DNA of 64,000 nt from an uncultured Pedobacter sp. (GCF_946480185.1 NZ_CAMLIG010000002.1:124001-188000), one strand, 5' to 3'. Counted from the first letter of the stretch, positions 37,289 through 45,841 are shown. The notes: generated by a model not told the origin, from the letters alone. Numbers and translations are program-made.

Positions 37289-37930
37289 ATGGGAAAGATT
37301 TCTCAAGGAGTGTATGGAGGGTTTTCGGGAAAGTTAGGAAATCTTATCGGTGGATCATGGAAAGGTATTGCTTATATGAGAGTAAAGCCTGCAAATGTGT
37401 CTAATCCGAGAACAGAAGGTCAGGTAAACCAAAGAACGAAGTTTACAGGTGCGTTGCAGTTTTTACAGCCACTAAAGGATTTCATCAAAGTAGGTTTTAA
37501 AGGCTCTGCCAACAAAATGTCAGAGTTTAACAGTGCAATGTCTTACACGCTGTCTAATGCAATTACAGGTGTAGCGCCAGATTTCATTGTGGATTACTCT
37601 AAAGCTCTTTTGAGCAGAGGAAGTCTGCCGGGAGCATTAAATCCATTGGCAAGCTCAACAGTTGCCGGCAGTGTGGTAGTTTCTTGGGATGACAACACAT
37701 TGAACGGAACTGCAAGCGCAACAGACAAAAGTTTAATTGCTTTATACAACCCGAACAAGGCGGAAGCAATTTACACTTTAGAGGGCGGTTCTAGAGCCAC
37801 AGGAACAGAAACGTTGGCAGTGCCAACAAACTACTCTGGCGATGATTTAGAAGCTTACATCAGCTTTAAATCATTGGACGGCACTTCTATATCGAATAGC
37901 GTCTATATTGGATCAGTGACGGTTGCTTAG
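37289..37930 (+). CDS. DUF6266 family protein
   Basis: A 213-residue protein beginning MGKISQGVYGGFSGKLGNLI, with GSWKGIAYMRVKPANVSNPR and Q-x-N-Q-R-T-K-F-T-G following. This glycine-rich opening is diagnostic of DUF6266, a Bacteroidota family of unknown function. The C-terminal half is an immunoglobulin-like beta-rich domain (VAGSVVVSWDDNTL; AYISFKSLDGTSISNSVYIG). A clear GTGAGGTAG Shine-Dalgarno-like stretch precedes ATG 37289, and a terminator follows, so it is a stand-alone gene at the right end of the island. No signal peptide is seen. Confidence 0.85.
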   Translation: MGKISQGVYGGFSGKLGNLIGGSWKGIAYMRVKPANVSNPRTEGQVNQRTKFTGALQFLQPLKDFIKVGFKGSANKMSEFNSAMSYTLSNAITGVAPDFIVDYSKALLSRGSLPGALNPLASSTVAGSVVVSWDDNTLNGTASATDKSLIALYNPNKAEAIYTLEGGSRATGTETLAVPTNYSGDDLEAYISFKSLDGTSISNSVYIGSVTVA

Positions 37931-37950
37931 TGTGGTATTAGATGTTTATT

Positions 37951-37977
37951 AAACCGCTCCAAAAGGGCGGTTTTTTT
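37951..37977 (+). terminator. Rho-independent terminator of the DUF6266 gene
   Basis: AAACCGC(T)CC pairs with GGGCGGTTT around an AAAA loop and runs into seven T. It lies 21 bp past the stop codon. A related hairpin (AAACCGC, GTGGTTT) occurs near the left end at about 19815-19835. Confidence 0.85.
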
Positions 37978-38015
37978 GTTTTTACATACTGTTTAATTGC
38001 TAATTGAAGCCCCTT

Positions 38016-38036
38016 TTGTATGTATCTTGTATGTAT
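38016..38036. repeat. Right arm-type repeat pair, probable integrase binding sites
   Basis: TTGTATGTAT at 38016-38025 and 38027-38036, with the same one-base spacer and orientation as the left pair (19887-19907). The pair sits 49 bp from the right att repeat. Confidence 0.7.
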
Positions 38037-38046
38037 GTAAATAAAA

Positions 38047-38075
38047 AGAGAGTTACACTTATCGCGTAACTCTCT
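38047..38075 (-). terminator. Element-borne terminator behind tRNA-Asn
   Basis: AGAGAGTTAC at 38047-38056 pairs perfectly with GTAACTCTCT at 38066-38075, and reading leftward it is followed by TTTTTATTT. It lies just downstream of the restored tRNA-Asn 3' end but inside the island, so the element supplies a new terminator. Confidence 0.8.
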
Positions 38076-38084
38076 CATTTTCAA

Positions 38085-38130
38085 GCTCCCAAGCCTGGGC
38101 TCGAACCAGGGACCCTCTGATTAACAGTCA
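38085..38130. repeat. Right attachment site: 46-bp repeat within tRNA-Asn
   Basis: Perfect direct repeat of 19721-19766. It covers the 3' part of the intact tRNA-Asn from the anticodon loop to the discriminator, plus one flanking base. Confidence 0.95.
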
Positions 38131-38159
38131 GATGCTCTAACCAGCTGAGCTACTTAGGA
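38086..38159 (-). tRNA. tRNA-Asn (GTT anticodon)
   Basis: A 74-base gene read leftward. The acceptor TCCTAAG pairs with CTTGGGA (one G-T), the D arm is GCTCAGCTGGTTAGAGC, the anticodon arm TCTGACTGTTAATCAGA carries GTT, and the T arm is CCTGGTTCGAGCCCAGG. The discriminator is G and CCA is not encoded. It is intact although it is the target of the island, which restores the 3' half. It decodes AAY codons. Confidence 0.95.
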
Positions 38160-38548
38160 GTTTCTGGTGAGTTCAAAAGCATTAACACTTTTGCCCTTTC
38201 GGGAGTGCAATGTTCGTAATTATAATTCTATTATCAAAAAATAATTTGAAATATTTTATCGCATGTTCAAATCTCAAGACAAAACCCTAGATTTTACAAC
38301 AGCAAATTAATAAGTGGAAACGACAAACAAACACTAAGAGAACTCGGCGCAATTTTAAAACAGACTCGGTCATCAAGAAACAGCGGTGGCTCACAACCTC
38401 TATAACAAAATCCCCTAAGCAATTTGGTCTAATTTCACAATGGTCTTTCTTTATAAAGTGATGAAACTATGAAGCGCTAAAGTTTGAAATAGCTTTAAAA
38501 TTAAAAAAGTGCTTATACTTTTAATATAAACACTTTTGTCTCTCTAAG
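38160..38548. other. Gap between tRNA-Asn and tRNA-Arg
   Basis: 389 bp with no gene. At its right end, 38505-38537 forms a hairpin (AAAAGTG with CACTTTT, plus an inner TTATA/TATAA stem) that reads leftward into a T run. This would end the tRNA-Met/tRNA-Arg transcript. The rest is AT-rich and holds the presumed tRNA-Asn promoter, which I cannot pinpoint. Confidence 0.6.
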
Positions 38549-38622
38549 TGATTCCATCAGGATTCGAACCTGAGACCTACTGCTTAGAAGGCAGTTGCTC
38601 TATCCAGCTGAGCTATGGAACC
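38549..38622 (-). tRNA. tRNA-Arg (TCT anticodon)
   Basis: A 74-base gene read leftward. The acceptor GGTTCCA pairs with TGGAATC (one G-T), the D arm is GCTCAGCTGGATAGAGC, and the anticodon stem ACTGC/GCAGT encloses CTTCTAA with anticodon TCT. The T arm is TCAGGTTCGAATCCTGA and the discriminator is A; CCA is not encoded. It decodes AGA/AGG and is probably cotranscribed with tRNA-Met. Confidence 0.95.
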
Positions 38623-38658
38623 TTTCGGGGCGTTTCAGCCCGTCCTATTTCAATTTTG

Positions 38659-38732
38659 TGCACCCACCTGGGCTCGAACCAGGGACCAAAAGATTATGAG
38701 TCTTCTACTCTAACCAACTGAGCTATAGGTGC
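38659..38732 (-). tRNA. tRNA-Met (CAT anticodon)
   Basis: A 74-base gene read leftward. The acceptor GCACCTA pairs with TGGGTGC, and the anticodon loop CTCATAA carries CAT. The T arm is CCTGGTTCGAGCCCAGG and the discriminator is A. The first acceptor pair is a normal G-C, unlike initiator tRNAs, so it is elongator-type. A tRNA-Ile2 with lysidine-modified CAT cannot be excluded from the sequence alone. Confidence 0.88.
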
Positions 38733-38865
38733 CGAAATCATCGCTGATTTGCGGATGCAATGTTAGCGTTTTTTTCTAAATAATACAAAAAAAATGCTTT
38801 CTGATTTTTATCACACAGGTTTATATAAAAAATTCTTGAGTTACATGGGGATAACTCGTTCATTA

Positions 38866-41289
38866 TCAAAATATCGACTTAAACTGTGCAGGTTTTGCAT
38901 TTGATACTATTTCATAGATTTTCTCTACGATATCGTCTGCACTCGGCTTACTAAAGTAATCTCCGTCTGAGCCATAAGGCGTACGATGAGCTTGAGCGGT
39001 TAATGTTTCTGGTTTTGCATCTAAATAAAAATATCCGTTTTGGCGCTCTAAAACATCTCTTAAAATAAACGCACTTGCACCACCTGGTACGTCTTCATCT
39101 ATAATCAAAAGTTTATTTGTTTTCTCTAATGATTTTTGGCAATCCATATCCAAATCAAATGGCATTAATGTTTGAACGTCTATCACTTCCACGTCAATAC
39201 CAAAATTTTCCAGCTCTTCCGCTGCTTCTATGGCTAATTTTAAAGTCGAGCCATAGCTAACGATTGTAATGTCTTTTCCTGTTCTTAAAACTTCAACTTT
39301 ACCTAAAGGAACGGTAAAGTCACCAGGATTTTCAGGCATTTTTTCTTTCAATCGGTAAGCATTTAAACACTCCACCACCAAAGCAGGTTCATCTCCCTGC
39401 AAAAGCGTATTATACATTCCGGCAGCTTGGGTCATGTTGCGAGGCAAACACAAATGAATACCTTTTAAAGAATTCAAAATCATGCCCATGGGAGACCCTG
39501 AATGCCAAATGCCTTCTAAACGGTGCCCCCTGGTTCTAATAATCATCGGAGCTATCTGTCCGGCTTTAGTTCTATAACTTAAACTCGCCAAGTCATCTGT
39601 AAGCACATTTAAGGCAAATACTACATAATCTACGTATTGAACTTCGGCAATAGGCCTAAAGCCTCGCATAGCCAAACCTATACCCTGTCCTATAATGGTC
39701 ATTTCACGGATTCCTGTATCAGCAATACGCAATTCCCCGTATTTTGCTTGCAAACCCGCAAAACCTTGATTTACATCGCCTATATTTCCTAAATCTTCTC
39801 CAAATGCCACCAAAAGTGGATTCTTTACAAAATTAGCATCAAAACAGGCATTCAACAGCTCCCTACCATCTACCATTTTGCGGTCATCACCATAAATTGG
39901 TGCAGACGGCTGAACATTTAATGGGGATTTAGCAGTTTCTGAAAAAAGTTTAGTGTTATACCTTTCCCTGTTGGCGGCCAATTCTCTTTTGTACCAAGCT
40001 AAAAGTTCTATTCTTTTTTCGGACTTAATATCTCGACTTAAACGAAGCGTTTTACGTACTGCAGAAATCACTTCTTTGCGTAGCGGATCAATTTCAGATT
40101 TTAAAATCAATGAAACCTTTTTAACTGCCTCAACCTCCTCGGCCACAGCATCAATTAGCGCTAAGGCCTCATGCTTTTCTTCTTTTATTACTGTTGTTAT
40201 ATCTTTCCAAGCCTCGCGTAAGCTTATTTTTACAAAATTTTTAGCCTCCTCCTCTAGCTGTAAAATTTCTTCTTCGTTTATAATAGCCGAAGAAAGCAAC
40301 CATTCCCGCATTTTAACTAAGCAATCATATTCTTTTTCCCACGCTAAACGTTCCTGAGATTTATACCTTTCATGAGAGCCAGAACTTGAATGCCCTAAAG
40401 GCTGTGTAAGTTCTGTTACGTGAATTAAAACCGGCACATGTTCTTCTCTACAAACTTTTATGGCTCGCTCGTAAGTCTCGCATAGTGCCACGTAATCCCA
40501 ACCTTTTACTTTAAAAATCTCGAAGCCCGGCTTTCCTTCTTCGCGTTGGAAACCTTTTAAAACTTCTGATATGTCTTCTTTTGTGGTTTGGTATTTAGCA
40601 GGAACAGAGATACCGTAATTATCGTCCCAAATAGAAATTGCCATGGGAATTTGTAAAACTCCTGCTGCGTTAATGGCTTCAAAAAACACTCCTTCAGATG
40701 TTGACGCATTGCCAATTGTCCCAAAAGCGACTTCATTTCCATTTACTGAGAAATTAGAAAAATCTTTTAGCTCTGGATTTTCCCTGTATAATTTAGAAGC
40801 ATAGGCTAAACCTACTAATCTTGCCATTTGACCAGCTGTTGGAGAAATATCAGCGGATGAATTTTTCATCTCTACTAAATTTTTCCAAGTGCCATCTTCA
40901 TTTAAAGATCGTGTAGCAAAATGAGCATTCATCTGACGACCAACAGAAGCGGGTTCTTTTTCTATATCGGGATTTGCATAAAGCTGCGCATACATTTTTT
41001 TAATGGTTGACATACCCGTTGCAAACATAAATGTCTGATCTCTGTAATATCCTGCTCGCCAATCGCCATTTTTAAAAACCTTAGCCATGGCCAACTGAGC
41101 TACTTCCTTACCATCTCCAAAAATTCCGAATTTAGCTTTCCCTGTTAGTACTTCTCGCCTGCCTAAAATACTTGCTTGCCTACTTTTAAACGCCGTGTCG
41201 TAATCATTAACGACCATTTCCTTAAAATTATCAAAGGTTAAGTTCGATGTTTCGTAAGTGTCTTCGGGTCTAAATTGCGTATCTATCAT
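38866..41289 (-). CDS. Fused alpha/beta E1 subunit of a 2-oxoacid dehydrogenase complex
   Basis: One polypeptide of about 807 residues holds both E1 halves. The alpha-like part (1 to about 430) has the thiamine-diphosphate motif FGTIGNASTSEGVFFEAINA and WDDNYGISVP. The beta-like part (about 470-800) has LLVAFGEDLGNIGDVNQGFA, GLAMRGFRPIAEVQYVDYVV and VIDVQTLMPFDLD. Such enzymes decarboxylate branched-chain 2-oxoacids or pyruvate and acylate lipoyl-E2. ATG 41289 (MIDTQFRPEDTYETSN) is preferred over a TTG six codons upstream. No E2 or E3 gene is adjacent. The substrate is uncertain; branched-chain oxoacid is the usual call for this fusion. Confidence 0.88.
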   Translation of the reverse strand: MIDTQFRPEDTYETSNLTFDNFKEMVVNDYDTAFKSRQASILGRREVLTGKAKFGIFGDGKEVAQLAMAKVFKNGDWRAGYYRDQTFMFATGMSTIKKMYAQLYANPDIEKEPASVGRQMNAHFATRSLNEDGTWKNLVEMKNSSADISPTAGQMARLVGLAYASKLYRENPELKDFSNFSVNGNEVAFGTIGNASTSEGVFFEAINAAGVLQIPMAISIWDDNYGISVPAKYQTTKEDISEVLKGFQREEGKPGFEIFKVKGWDYVALCETYERAIKVCREEHVPVLIHVTELTQPLGHSSSGSHERYKSQERLAWEKEYDCLVKMREWLLSSAIINEEEILQLEEEAKNFVKISLREAWKDITTVIKEEKHEALALIDAVAEEVEAVKKVSLILKSEIDPLRKEVISAVRKTLRLSRDIKSEKRIELLAWYKRELAANRERYNTKLFSETAKSPLNVQPSAPIYGDDRKMVDGRELLNACFDANFVKNPLLVAFGEDLGNIGDVNQGFAGLQAKYGELRIADTGIREMTIIGQGIGLAMRGFRPIAEVQYVDYVVFALNVLTDDLASLSYRTKAGQIAPMIIRTRGHRLEGIWHSGSPMGMILNSLKGIHLCLPRNMTQAAGMYNTLLQGDEPALVVECLNAYRLKEKMPENPGDFTVPLGKVEVLRTGKDITIVSYGSTLKLAIEAAEELENFGIDVEVIDVQTLMPFDLDMDCQKSLEKTNKLLIIDEDVPGGASAFILRDVLERQNGYFYLDAKPETLTAQAHRTPYGSDGDYFSKPSADDIVEKIYEIVSNAKPAQFKSIF

Positions 41290-41415
41290 TTTAAATTGCA
41301 GGCTCAAAATTCAAAAATAGCAAAATAATTTCTGCTCTGAAACTATGTGGCTATGTTTAAAAAAATTTGATTCGGTAACTGAATTGGCTATATTTGACTA
41401 AACAAACATTAAAAT

Positions 41416-41811
41416 ATGAAAAAGATTTTGTTATTATGTTCAGTAATTATTGGTTTTGTTGCGTTTACAGCGATGCAAGATAACAAAGCTGAATTTAAAT
41501 TCAATGAAGAAACTCACGACTTTGGTAAAGTACCACAGGGCAAACCAGTTTCTTTTGTGTTTAAATACACCAACACTGGCGACGAGCCTTTAATTATTAC
41601 TGCGGTAGAATCTACTTGCGGTTGCACTGTACCAAGTGTAGAACCTAAACAAGGTACGCCAGTTTTAAAAGGTCAGTCTGGCTCAATAACTTTGACTTAT
41701 AATGCTGCAGTGGCTGCACCATTTAACAAATTTGTAAAAATCACTTCTAACTCAAAAACTCCTTTGAAAATGCTTTACATCAAAGGTGAAGTAGAAGCCA
41801 CAAAACAATAG
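41416..41811 (+). CDS. DUF1573 domain protein, secreted
   Basis: A 131-residue exported protein. The signal peptide is residues 1-20 (ILLLCSVIIGFVAFTA). The DUF1573 beta-sandwich starts with FNEETHDFGKVPQGKPVSFV and has the conserved CGC in TAVESTCGCTVPSVEP, then KITSNSKTPLKMLYIKGE. This MSP-like family is abundant in Bacteroidota and has no defined biochemical role. It is a single gene with its own terminator. Confidence 0.9.
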   Translation: MKKILLLCSVIIGFVAFTAMQDNKAEFKFNEETHDFGKVPQGKPVSFVFKYTNTGDEPLIITAVESTCGCTVPSVEPKQGTPVLKGQSGSITLTYNAAVAAPFNKFVKITSNSKTPLKMLYIKGEVEATKQ

Positions 41812-41830
41812 TAAAATTAAAACTATTTTA

Positions 41831-41863
41831 AAGCCATTTCATTTTATTGAAATGGCTTTTTTT
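41831..41863 (+). terminator. Rho-independent terminator of the DUF1573 gene
   Basis: AAGCCATTTCA pairs with TGAAATGGCTT around a short TTTTAT loop and ends in a run of T. It starts 20 bp past the stop codon. Confidence 0.85.
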
Positions 41864-41889
41864 ATGTCAAACCAACAAGGTATTACATC

Positions 41890-42519
41890 ATGCTAAAAGG
41901 CATTAAAAACATCATATTCGACTATGGCAACGTAATTTTTGCTATAGATTTTAAGCGCACACAAAAAGCCTTTGAGAATTTAGGAATAGCAAATGTTGAC
42001 TCATTTTTTGCACATAAAGGTCACCATTCCATTTTTGACAAGTTTGAAACCGGAGAAATTACCGCCGCCCAATTTAGAAACGGGATTAGAGATTTGGCAA
42101 ATAACCAAAACCTAAGTGACCAACAGATTGACGATGCTTGGAATTCTTTATTAATTGGTGTAATGGACGGCAACCACGAGTTGTTGCTTAAATTGAAACA
42201 TAAATACCGCACTTTTTTGTTAAGTAATATTAATGAAATTCATTTGAGCTTTATAATCAATTACCTACAAAAAACTTTTGGTTTGAGCGGTAATGAAGGT
42301 TTCTTTGAGAAAATATATTACTCGCACTTGGTAGGCAAACGCAAACCTAATGTTGCAATTTTTGAGCAACTGCTTGCAGAAAACGGATTAAAGCCTTCGG
42401 AAACTTTATTTATTGATGACAGTCCGCAACATTTAAAGCCTGCAGCAACATTGGGCATCAATACTTATCTGTTAACTTATCCGGACAGTATTTTAAAGCT
42501 TTTTAAAGACGAATTATAA
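41890..42519 (+). CDS. HAD family phosphatase/hydrolase
   Basis: A 209-residue haloacid-dehalogenase-like hydrolase. Motif I is IIFDYGNVIF with nucleophile D11 (the second Asp is replaced by Gly, as in several relatives). Motif II is LLSNINEIH, motif III Lys is in YYSHLVGKRKPNVAIF, and motif IV is TLFIDDSPQHL. The four-helix cap spans about residues 20-85. It is most like the YihX/epoxide-hydrolase-N-type phosphatases acting on sugar phosphates. It is followed by queG after 18 bp and likely cotranscribed. Confidence 0.88.
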   Translation: MLKGIKNIIFDYGNVIFAIDFKRTQKAFENLGIANVDSFFAHKGHHSIFDKFETGEITAAQFRNGIRDLANNQNLSDQQIDDAWNSLLIGVMDGNHELLLKLKHKYRTFLLSNINEIHLSFIINYLQKTFGLSGNEGFFEKIYYSHLVGKRKPNVAIFEQLLAENGLKPSETLFIDDSPQHLKPAATLGINTYLLTYPDSILKLFKDEL

Positions 42520-42537
42520 TTTGCGCAAACGCAGAAA

Positions 42538-43533
42538 ATGGCAAGTTTGAAAGAGATAAATGCAAAATTAATTAAAGCCGAGGCAGAACGACTCGGTTTT
42601 GCTTTTTGCGGAATTGCCAAAGCCGATTTTTTGGAACAGGAAGCACCGAGACTTGAAAATTGGTTGAAAAATAACTTTAATGGCAAAATGGATTATATGA
42701 ACAACCATTTTGACAAACGTTTGGATCCACGATTACTGGTGGATGATGCAAAAAGCGTTATTTCTGTAAGTCTGAATTATTTTACCGATGCTCAGCAAGA
42801 AGATCCCTCGGCTCCCAAACTATCTAAATATGCTTATGGAATTGATTATCATTTTGTGTTTAAGGATAAATTAAAATCGCTATTACAATTTATAAAAGCA
42901 GAAATTGGAGAGGTAAACGGTAGAGCATTTGTAGATTCGGCACCAGTGCTTGATAAAGCTTGGGCGCAGAAAGCAGGTTTGGGTTGGCGAGGAAAACATA
43001 CCAATTTAATTTCGAAAAAAACGGGTTCTTTCTTTTTTTTGGGCGAACTGATTGTGGATTTGGATTTACAGGAAGATGAACCATTTACCGCCGACCATTG
43101 CGGAAGTTGCACTCGCTGTATTGATGCTTGTCCAACAGAGGCGATTGTTGAGCCTTATTTGGTTGACGGAAGCAAATGCATCTCTTACCTTACCATTGAA
43201 TTAAAAGACCAACTTCCACAGGAATTTAAAGGAAAAATGGACAATTGGATGTTTGGTTGCGATGTTTGCCAAGATGTTTGTCCCTGGAACCGGTTTGCTG
43301 TGCCGAACAAATTACCCGAATTTCAACCTCACCCAGATTTGTTGCACCTAAAAAAACAGGATTGGGAAGATATCACTACTGAAGTTTTCCAAAAATTATT
43401 TAAAAAATCGCCCGTGAAACGAACAAAATTTGAAGGATTGAAAAGGAATATTGATTTTTTGAAAGCCTCACCCCAGCCCTCTCCGAAGGAGAGGGAGCTA
43501 CCAGCTAACGGTAATGAACCAATGAACTGTTAA
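42538..43533 (+). CDS. queG: Epoxyqueuosine reductase
   Basis: Cobalamin- and Fe-S-dependent enzyme that reduces epoxyqueuosine to queuosine at the tRNA wobble base. The N-terminal domain includes [16 protein letters not shown], and the cobalamin-binding domain has SVSLNYF and [16 protein letters not shown]. Two 4Fe-4S clusters are in [15 protein letters not shown] and [13 protein letters not shown]. The last 21 or so residues ([15 protein letters not shown]) are translated from a hairpin repeat (43466-43496), so the natural C-terminus seems to have been replaced or extended by repeat DNA. Core enzyme features are intact. Confidence 0.93.
   Translation: MASLKEINAKLIKAEAERLGFAFCGIAKADFLEQEAPRLENWLKNNFNGKMDYMNNHFDKRLDPRLLVDDAKSVISVSLNYFTDAQQEDPSAPKLSKYAYGIDYHFVFKDKLKSLLQFIKAEIGEVNGRAFVDSAPVLDKAWAQKAGLGWRGKHTNLISKKTGSFFFLGELIVDLDLQEDEPFTADHCGSCTRCIDACPTEAIVEPYLVDGSKCISYLTIELKDQLPQEFKGKMDNWMFGCDVCQDVCPWNRFAVPNKLPEFQPHPDLLHLKKQDWEDITTEVFQKLFKKSPVKRTKFEGLKRNIDFLKASPQPSPKERELPANGNEPMNC
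43466..43496. repeat. Hairpin repeat copy 1, overlapping the queG 3' end
   Basis: Contains the perfect dyad CCCTCTCC GAA GGAGAGGG (43477-43495), preceded by GCCTCACCCCAG. A related inverted copy is at 53675-53702 beside rhaEW. Elements of this form are widespread intergenic repeats in Bacteroidota genomes. Confidence 0.7.
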
Positions 43534-43629
43534 AATTCCGCAAAGTCCCTAATGACTAATAAACCAATGAACTTAGTGACTAAATTCTACAAGCCTAACA
43601 AACTAACCAACTAAGCCCTAACCAACTAA
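43534..43629. other. Low-complexity gap between convergent queG and panB
   Basis: About 96 bp built of diverged ACTAACCAACTAA-type units with no hairpin terminator. Slippage-prone simple sequence; no gene seen. Confidence 0.6.
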
Positions 43630-44445
43630 CTAATATTGCTCCTTATCATTCGGGAAACTACCACTTTTTACATCTTTAATATAAGATTGCACCGCACCGT
43701 TAATTTGGCTGTACATATCTAAATATTGGCGTAAAAATCTAGGCGCAAAACCTTTGGTTAGGCCAATCATATCATTCACCACCAAAACCTGTCCATCGCA
43801 AAACTGGCCGGCACCTATACCAATAGTTGGAATCATCACACTTTTTGTAACCTCTTGCGCTAATTTTGCAGGTATCTTTTCAAGAACGATGGAGAAACAA
43901 CCAGCTTCCTGAATGCGTAACATATCTTTTTTTAACCTTTCGGCTTCAGCTTCTTCTTTTGCCCTAACGGTATAAGTTCCAAATTTGTAAATAGATTGTG
44001 GCGTTAAACCCAAATGCCCCATTACGGGGATACCTGCAGCAACAATTCTTTCTATAGATTCTGCAACTTCGCCTCCACCTTCTAATTTCACGCCATGTGC
44101 ACCAGACTCTTTCATAATCCGTATTGCCGAGTTTAAAGCTTCTTTAGAGTTACCTTGATAGGTTCCAAACGGCAAATCAACCACTACCAATGCTCTTTTT
44201 GTCCCTCTAATTACAGATGAAGCATGGTAAATCATTTGGTCTAAAGTAATAGGAAGTGTAGTTTCATGCCCAGCCATTACCATCGATGCAGAATCCCCAA
44301 CCAAAATTACATCTATTCCGCCCTCATCAACCACCGTAGCCATGGAGTAATCATAAGCGGTCAGCATCGCAATTTTTTCGCCCCTATTCTTCATCTCCTG
44401 CAAACTGTGGGTGGTTATTCTCTTAAGCTCCTTATGTACTGACAT
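43630..44445 (-). CDS. panB: 3-methyl-2-oxobutanoate hydroxymethyltransferase
   Basis: Adds a hydroxymethyl group from methylene-THF to 2-oxoisovalerate, the first committed step of pantothenate (CoA) synthesis. It has 271 residues, a normal length. Motifs are MLTAYDYSMATVVDEGGID, VILVGDSASMVMAGHETTLP with the Mg-binding Asp, VKLEGGGE, GHLGLTPQS and IPTIGIGAGQFCDGQVLVVN with NDMIGL. It begins at ATG 44445 (MSVHKELKRI). It is a single leftward gene convergent with queG. Confidence 0.96.
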   Translation of the reverse strand: MSVHKELKRITTHSLQEMKNRGEKIAMLTAYDYSMATVVDEGGIDVILVGDSASMVMAGHETTLPITLDQMIYHASSVIRGTKRALVVVDLPFGTYQGNSKEALNSAIRIMKESGAHGVKLEGGGEVAESIERIVAAGIPVMGHLGLTPQSIYKFGTYTVRAKEEAEAERLKKDMLRIQEAGCFSIVLEKIPAKLAQEVTKSVMIPTIGIGAGQFCDGQVLVVNDMIGLTKGFAPRFLRQYLDMYSQINGAVQSYIKDVKSGSFPNDKEQY

Positions 44446-44666
44446 GCCCTTTTCGTTTATCTATTTAAAATAATGAAACAAAGTTAAAAAAATGATTGTG
44501 CTTAAATAAAAAATCAGAAAACATGTGAATTATTTGCGTAAAAAACCATAAATTTGCACCCCGAGATGAACAATAAGAATTTCTTATTTCCTACACTTAC
44601 ATCCACGGAAAATATTTCCTTATATTCTTCTTTTTCCATACTTATCGTAAAAAAAACCATTTTTAA

Positions 44667-45764
44667 ATGAGCGCATACTACACCAAATTACCGGCAGTAC
44701 TTCTTTTAGCAGACGGAACCGTTTACCACGGCAAAGCAGCAGGAAAAATTGGAACTACTACAGGTGAAATCTGTTTTAATACCGGAATGACGGGTTATCA
44801 GGAGGTTTTCACTGATCCATCTTACTTTGGGCAAATTATGGTGACTACCAATACGCACATTGGAAACTATGGAATCCGCGAAGCTGAAACCGAATCTGGA
44901 GACATTAAAATTGCTGGTTTAGTTTGTAAAAATTTCAATATTCCTTTCAGCAGAAAACAAGCAGACCAATCTATCCAAGATTATTTTCAGGACGAAAACG
45001 TAGTAGGTATTTCTGATGTTGATACTCGTGAAATTGTAAGACATATTAGAGATAAAGGCGCAATGAACGCCATTATTTCTTCTGAGATTTTGGATATTGA
45101 GGAACTGAAAGCAAGATTGGCAAAGGTACCTTCAATGGATGGATTAGAGCTTTCATCTAAAGTGAGTACAAAAGAACCTTACTTTGTGGGCGATGAAAAC
45201 TCCAAAATAAAAGTTGCCGTTTTAGATTTAGGCGTAAAGAAAAACATTTTAAGAAACTTCTCTGAAAGAGGTGTTTACGCAAAAGTTTTCCCGGCAAAAA
45301 CTACTTTTGCAGAAATGGAAAAATGGGCTCCAAACGGATATTTTATATCTAACGGTCCTGGCGACCCTGCGGCAATGCCTTACGCTTTAGAAACTGTAAA
45401 AGATCTTTTAAAGTCTGACAAACCAATGTTTGGTATCTGTTTGGGCCACCAATTATTGGCATTGGCTAACGGAATTGGCACCAAGAAAATGTTTAACGGC
45501 CACCGTGGACTAAACCATCCGGTAAAAAACATCATTAAAGACCATTGCGAGGTAACGTCTCAAAATCATGGTTTTGGTGTAGTTGAAGATGACGTTAGAA
45601 ATTCCGACACGGTAGAAATCACACACATCAACTTAAACGACAAATCTATCGAAGGTATTAGAATGAAAGGCAGAAATGCTTTCTCTGTACAATATCACCC
45701 AGAATCTTCTCCAGGCCCACATGACTCAAGATATTTATTTGACGACTTTATAGCAATGCTATAA
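44667..45764 (+). CDS. carA: Carbamoyl-phosphate synthase small subunit
   Basis: Glutamine amidotransferase subunit that feeds ammonia to CarB for carbamoyl phosphate (arginine and pyrimidine synthesis). It has 365 residues. The N-terminal domain includes GEICFNTGMTGYQEVFTDPS. The class I GATase domain starts near residue 180 with the nucleophile Cys in MFGICLGHQLLALANG and the His/Glu pair in FSVQYHPESSPGPHDS. carB is not adjacent. Upstream, TAAATTTG near 44550 fits the Bacteroidota -7 box. A strong terminator follows. Confidence 0.96.
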   Translation: MSAYYTKLPAVLLLADGTVYHGKAAGKIGTTTGEICFNTGMTGYQEVFTDPSYFGQIMVTTNTHIGNYGIREAETESGDIKIAGLVCKNFNIPFSRKQADQSIQDYFQDENVVGISDVDTREIVRHIRDKGAMNAIISSEILDIEELKARLAKVPSMDGLELSSKVSTKEPYFVGDENSKIKVAVLDLGVKKNILRNFSERGVYAKVFPAKTTFAEMEKWAPNGYFISNGPGDPAAMPYALETVKDLLKSDKPMFGICLGHQLLALANGIGTKKMFNGHRGLNHPVKNIIKDHCEVTSQNHGFGVVEDDVRNSDTVEITHINLNDKSIEGIRMKGRNAFSVQYHPESSPGPHDSRYLFDDFIAML

Positions 45765-45782
45765 TTAAGGAATTTTAATACC

Positions 45783-45811
45783 CAGCCCTGTTAACACAGG
45801 GCTTTTTTTTG
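45783..45811 (+). terminator. Rho-independent terminator of carA
   Basis: AGCCCTGT pairs with ACAGGGCT around TTAAC-like loop bases and runs into eight T. It lies 19 bp after the carA stop. Confidence 0.9.
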
Positions 45812-45841
45812 CTTTACACACAATGTTAACCGATTAATATC

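Larger units (their letters stand above)
19721..38130. mobile_element. tRNA-Asn-integrated genomic island (about 18.4 kb)
   Basis: The boundaries are a perfect 46-bp direct repeat equal to the 3' part of tRNA-Asn. A tyrosine recombinase is encoded just inside the left end, and paired 10-bp arm-type repeats sit near both ends. Contents are an integrase, a 670-residue regulator-like protein, two small helix-turn-helix proteins, a possible restriction-like cassette, a structured non-coding segment and a DUF6266 gene. No relaxase, coupling protein or mating-pore gene is present, so transfer would need a helper or another route. Confidence 0.92.

Noticed and set aside
38866..41289. Frameshift joining two separate E1 genes
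   Set aside because: One continuous frame with a plausible linker; fused E1 alpha/beta proteins are known in Bacteroidota.
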